A stretch of DNA of 64,000 nucleotides. Origin: Lentilitoribacter sp. Alg239-R112 (GTDB lineage Bacteria > Pseudomonadota > Alphaproteobacteria > Rhizobiales > Rhizobiaceae). The notes under the pieces were generated by a model, which saw only the letters and a program-made list of their open reading frames with translations, did not search any database and was not told the DNA's origin. Shown one piece after another: positions 63,444 to 64,000 of this stretch. Each line of letters starts with the position of its first letter. Position 1 is the stretch's first letter. Location of the stretch: the NCBI RefSeq assembly GCF_900537175.1, contig NZ_LS999835.1, positions 62,001 through 126,000 on the forward strand, in the 5' to 3' direction. The translations under genes and the position numbers were made by a program.

Positions 63444-63734
63444 CTATTCAGACTCACCGAATTTACTTGTAACAAGTTCTTCCAGTGCATCAAGGACGTT
63501 TACAGCCTCTGGTCCGGAAGCTTCAACAAGGATAGAACATCCTGGGCTGGCAGCTAGCATGAGTAATTCCATAATCTCATCACCGCCAACCTTCATATTA
63601 TCTTTCGAAACACTCACAGTGGCATCAAATTTTTCAACAACTTGCACAAAACGGTGGGATGCACGTGCATGCAAACCTCGTTTATTCGTAATGTCGAGAA
63701 TACGAGAAAGTTCAGACGAATTTACAGAAGTCAT
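63444..63734 (-). CDS. ptsH: HPr phosphocarrier protein with Glu at the HPr-kinase site
   Basis: This is a 96-residue phosphocarrier of the nitrogen-type/regulatory PTS that takes phosphate from EI on a histidine and passes it to EIIA. The active histidine is His22 in NKRGLHARASHRFVQV. In other rhizobial HPr proteins the region reads GGTSIMGLMML, and its serine (position 53) is phosphorylated by HPr kinase. Here it reads GGDEIMELLML, so position 53 is glutamate and position 56 glutamate for glycine. The DNA is unambiguous (GAT GAG ATT ATG GAA). The start overlaps the EIIA stop by 4 bp (ATGA). Confidence 0.93.
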   Translation of the reverse strand: MTSVNSSELSRILDITNKRGLHARASHRFVQVVEKFDATVSVSKDNMKVGGDEIMELLMLAASPGCSILVEASGPEAVNVLDALEELVTSKFGESE

Positions 63735-64000
63735 TTTTTATTGAGCAACCCACTGGCAACATTAATGTATTTACGCCCTGCATCCTGGGCCTCAGAAAGT
63801 GATTTTTCCATATCATCATCTTCGCGAATTCGGGCAAGCTTAATCAGCATTGGCAAGTTTACACCTGCAATAACTTCAATTTTCCCACTTTCATCCATGA
63901 CAGAAATTGAAAGGTTAGATGGAGTTCCACCAAACATATCTGTCAAAATGATAACACCTTTGCCTTGATCAGCTTCAGCTGTCGCATCGATAATGTCCCG
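63731..64000 (-). CDS. PTS system EIIA component, mannose type (EIIA-Man), partial
   Basis: Ninety codons of the C-terminal part are present, from the window edge (RDIIDATAEADQGKGVIILT) through DMFGGTPSNLSISVMDESGK, the characteristic EIIA-Man fold motif, to the stop at 63731. The N-terminal third with the phosphorylated histidine lies beyond the window. The protein accepts phosphate from HPr and, lacking sugar-transport partners in rhizobia, is a regulator. It is translationally coupled to ptsH by a 4-bp overlap. HprK and the ChvG/ChvI pair would be expected further along (inference from gene order). Confidence 0.9.
   Translation of the reverse strand, partial: RDIIDATAEADQGKGVIILTDMFGGTPSNLSISVMDESGKIEVIAGVNLPMLIKLARIREDDDMEKSLSEAQDAGRKYINVASGLLNKK

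Noticed and set aside
1..64000. CRISPR arrays, prophage genes, rRNA operons, restriction or other defence systems
   Set aside because: No regularly spaced repeats, phage structural genes, rRNA sequence or recognised defence proteins were seen. The only repeats are IS/MITE copies, operators and the short tandem duplication.

Overview
The right half (about 33.7-64 kb) reads as chromosomal backbone of an AT-rich alphaproteobacterium, most likely Hyphomicrobiales (Rhizobiales). The run trpF-trpB, trpA, accD, folC, trxA, addA, addB, nucleotidyltransferase, tsaE-phosphotransferase, PAS histidine kinase, ahcY, HPr, EIIA(Man) is an order I associate with that group. The AccD, HPr and TsaE-fusion sequences also look rhizobial. 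This assignment rests on gene order and family knowledge; no search was run.

Layout. (1) 1-1322: an IS graveyard. A truncated IS3-family element cuts into an IS6-family transposase remnant, followed by a 179-bp MITE-like element and two further IS6 remnants in the opposite orientation. (2) 1323-10729: a GC-rich module with a CobW-type GTPase and a YtcJ-like amidohydrolase (overlapping genes), a divergent LysR regulator, and a five-gene peptide/nickel-type ABC importer. (3) 10730-11573: a complete but inactivated IS6-family element. (4) 11592-18558: a second GC-rich module with a ROK repressor divergent from a CUT1 sugar ABC importer (Tat-exported binding protein, two permeases, ATPase) and a Gfo/Idh/MocA dehydrogenase. 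(5) 18577-18767: a second copy of the MITE, whose ends match the IS6 termini, then an orphan ParD-like antitoxin. (6) 19.3-33.3 kb: an AT-rich sugar-acid island. It holds L-idonate 5-dehydrogenase, gluconate 5-dehydrogenase, gluconokinase, gluconolactonase, two other dehydrogenases, a GlcG-like protein, a CUT2 ABC importer and two GntR-like LacI regulators. Five near-identical TGTTAYCGRTAACA palindromes lie in its promoter regions. (7) 33.3-34.7 kb: a cobalamin riboswitch ahead of a CbiM-like cobalt permease, then tRNA-Ser(GGA). (8) 34.9-64 kb: housekeeping genes.

How it works together. The idonate/gluconate island encodes a plausible route from L-idonate through 5-ketogluconate to gluconate and 6-phosphogluconate, with lactone hydrolysis and 2-ketogluconate reduction as side inlets. 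Its import is inferred to use the CUT2 transporter rather than a GntT-type permease. The two GC-rich modules look like separately acquired importer-plus-enzyme cassettes bounded by IS6-type ends. The backbone shows a TrpF-TrpB single ORF, a TsaE-AmgK-like fusion next to a MurU-like nucleotidyltransferase, and an HPr in which the residue normally phosphorylated by HPr kinase is glutamate.

No CRISPR array, prophage, rRNA operon or recognised defence system was seen. I did not find a wholly unknown multi-gene system. The strongest unusual signals are the HPr Ser-to-Glu change, the TrpF-TrpB fusion with a possible internal start, the IS6-related MITE, and the two-flavour operator set of the gluconate island.
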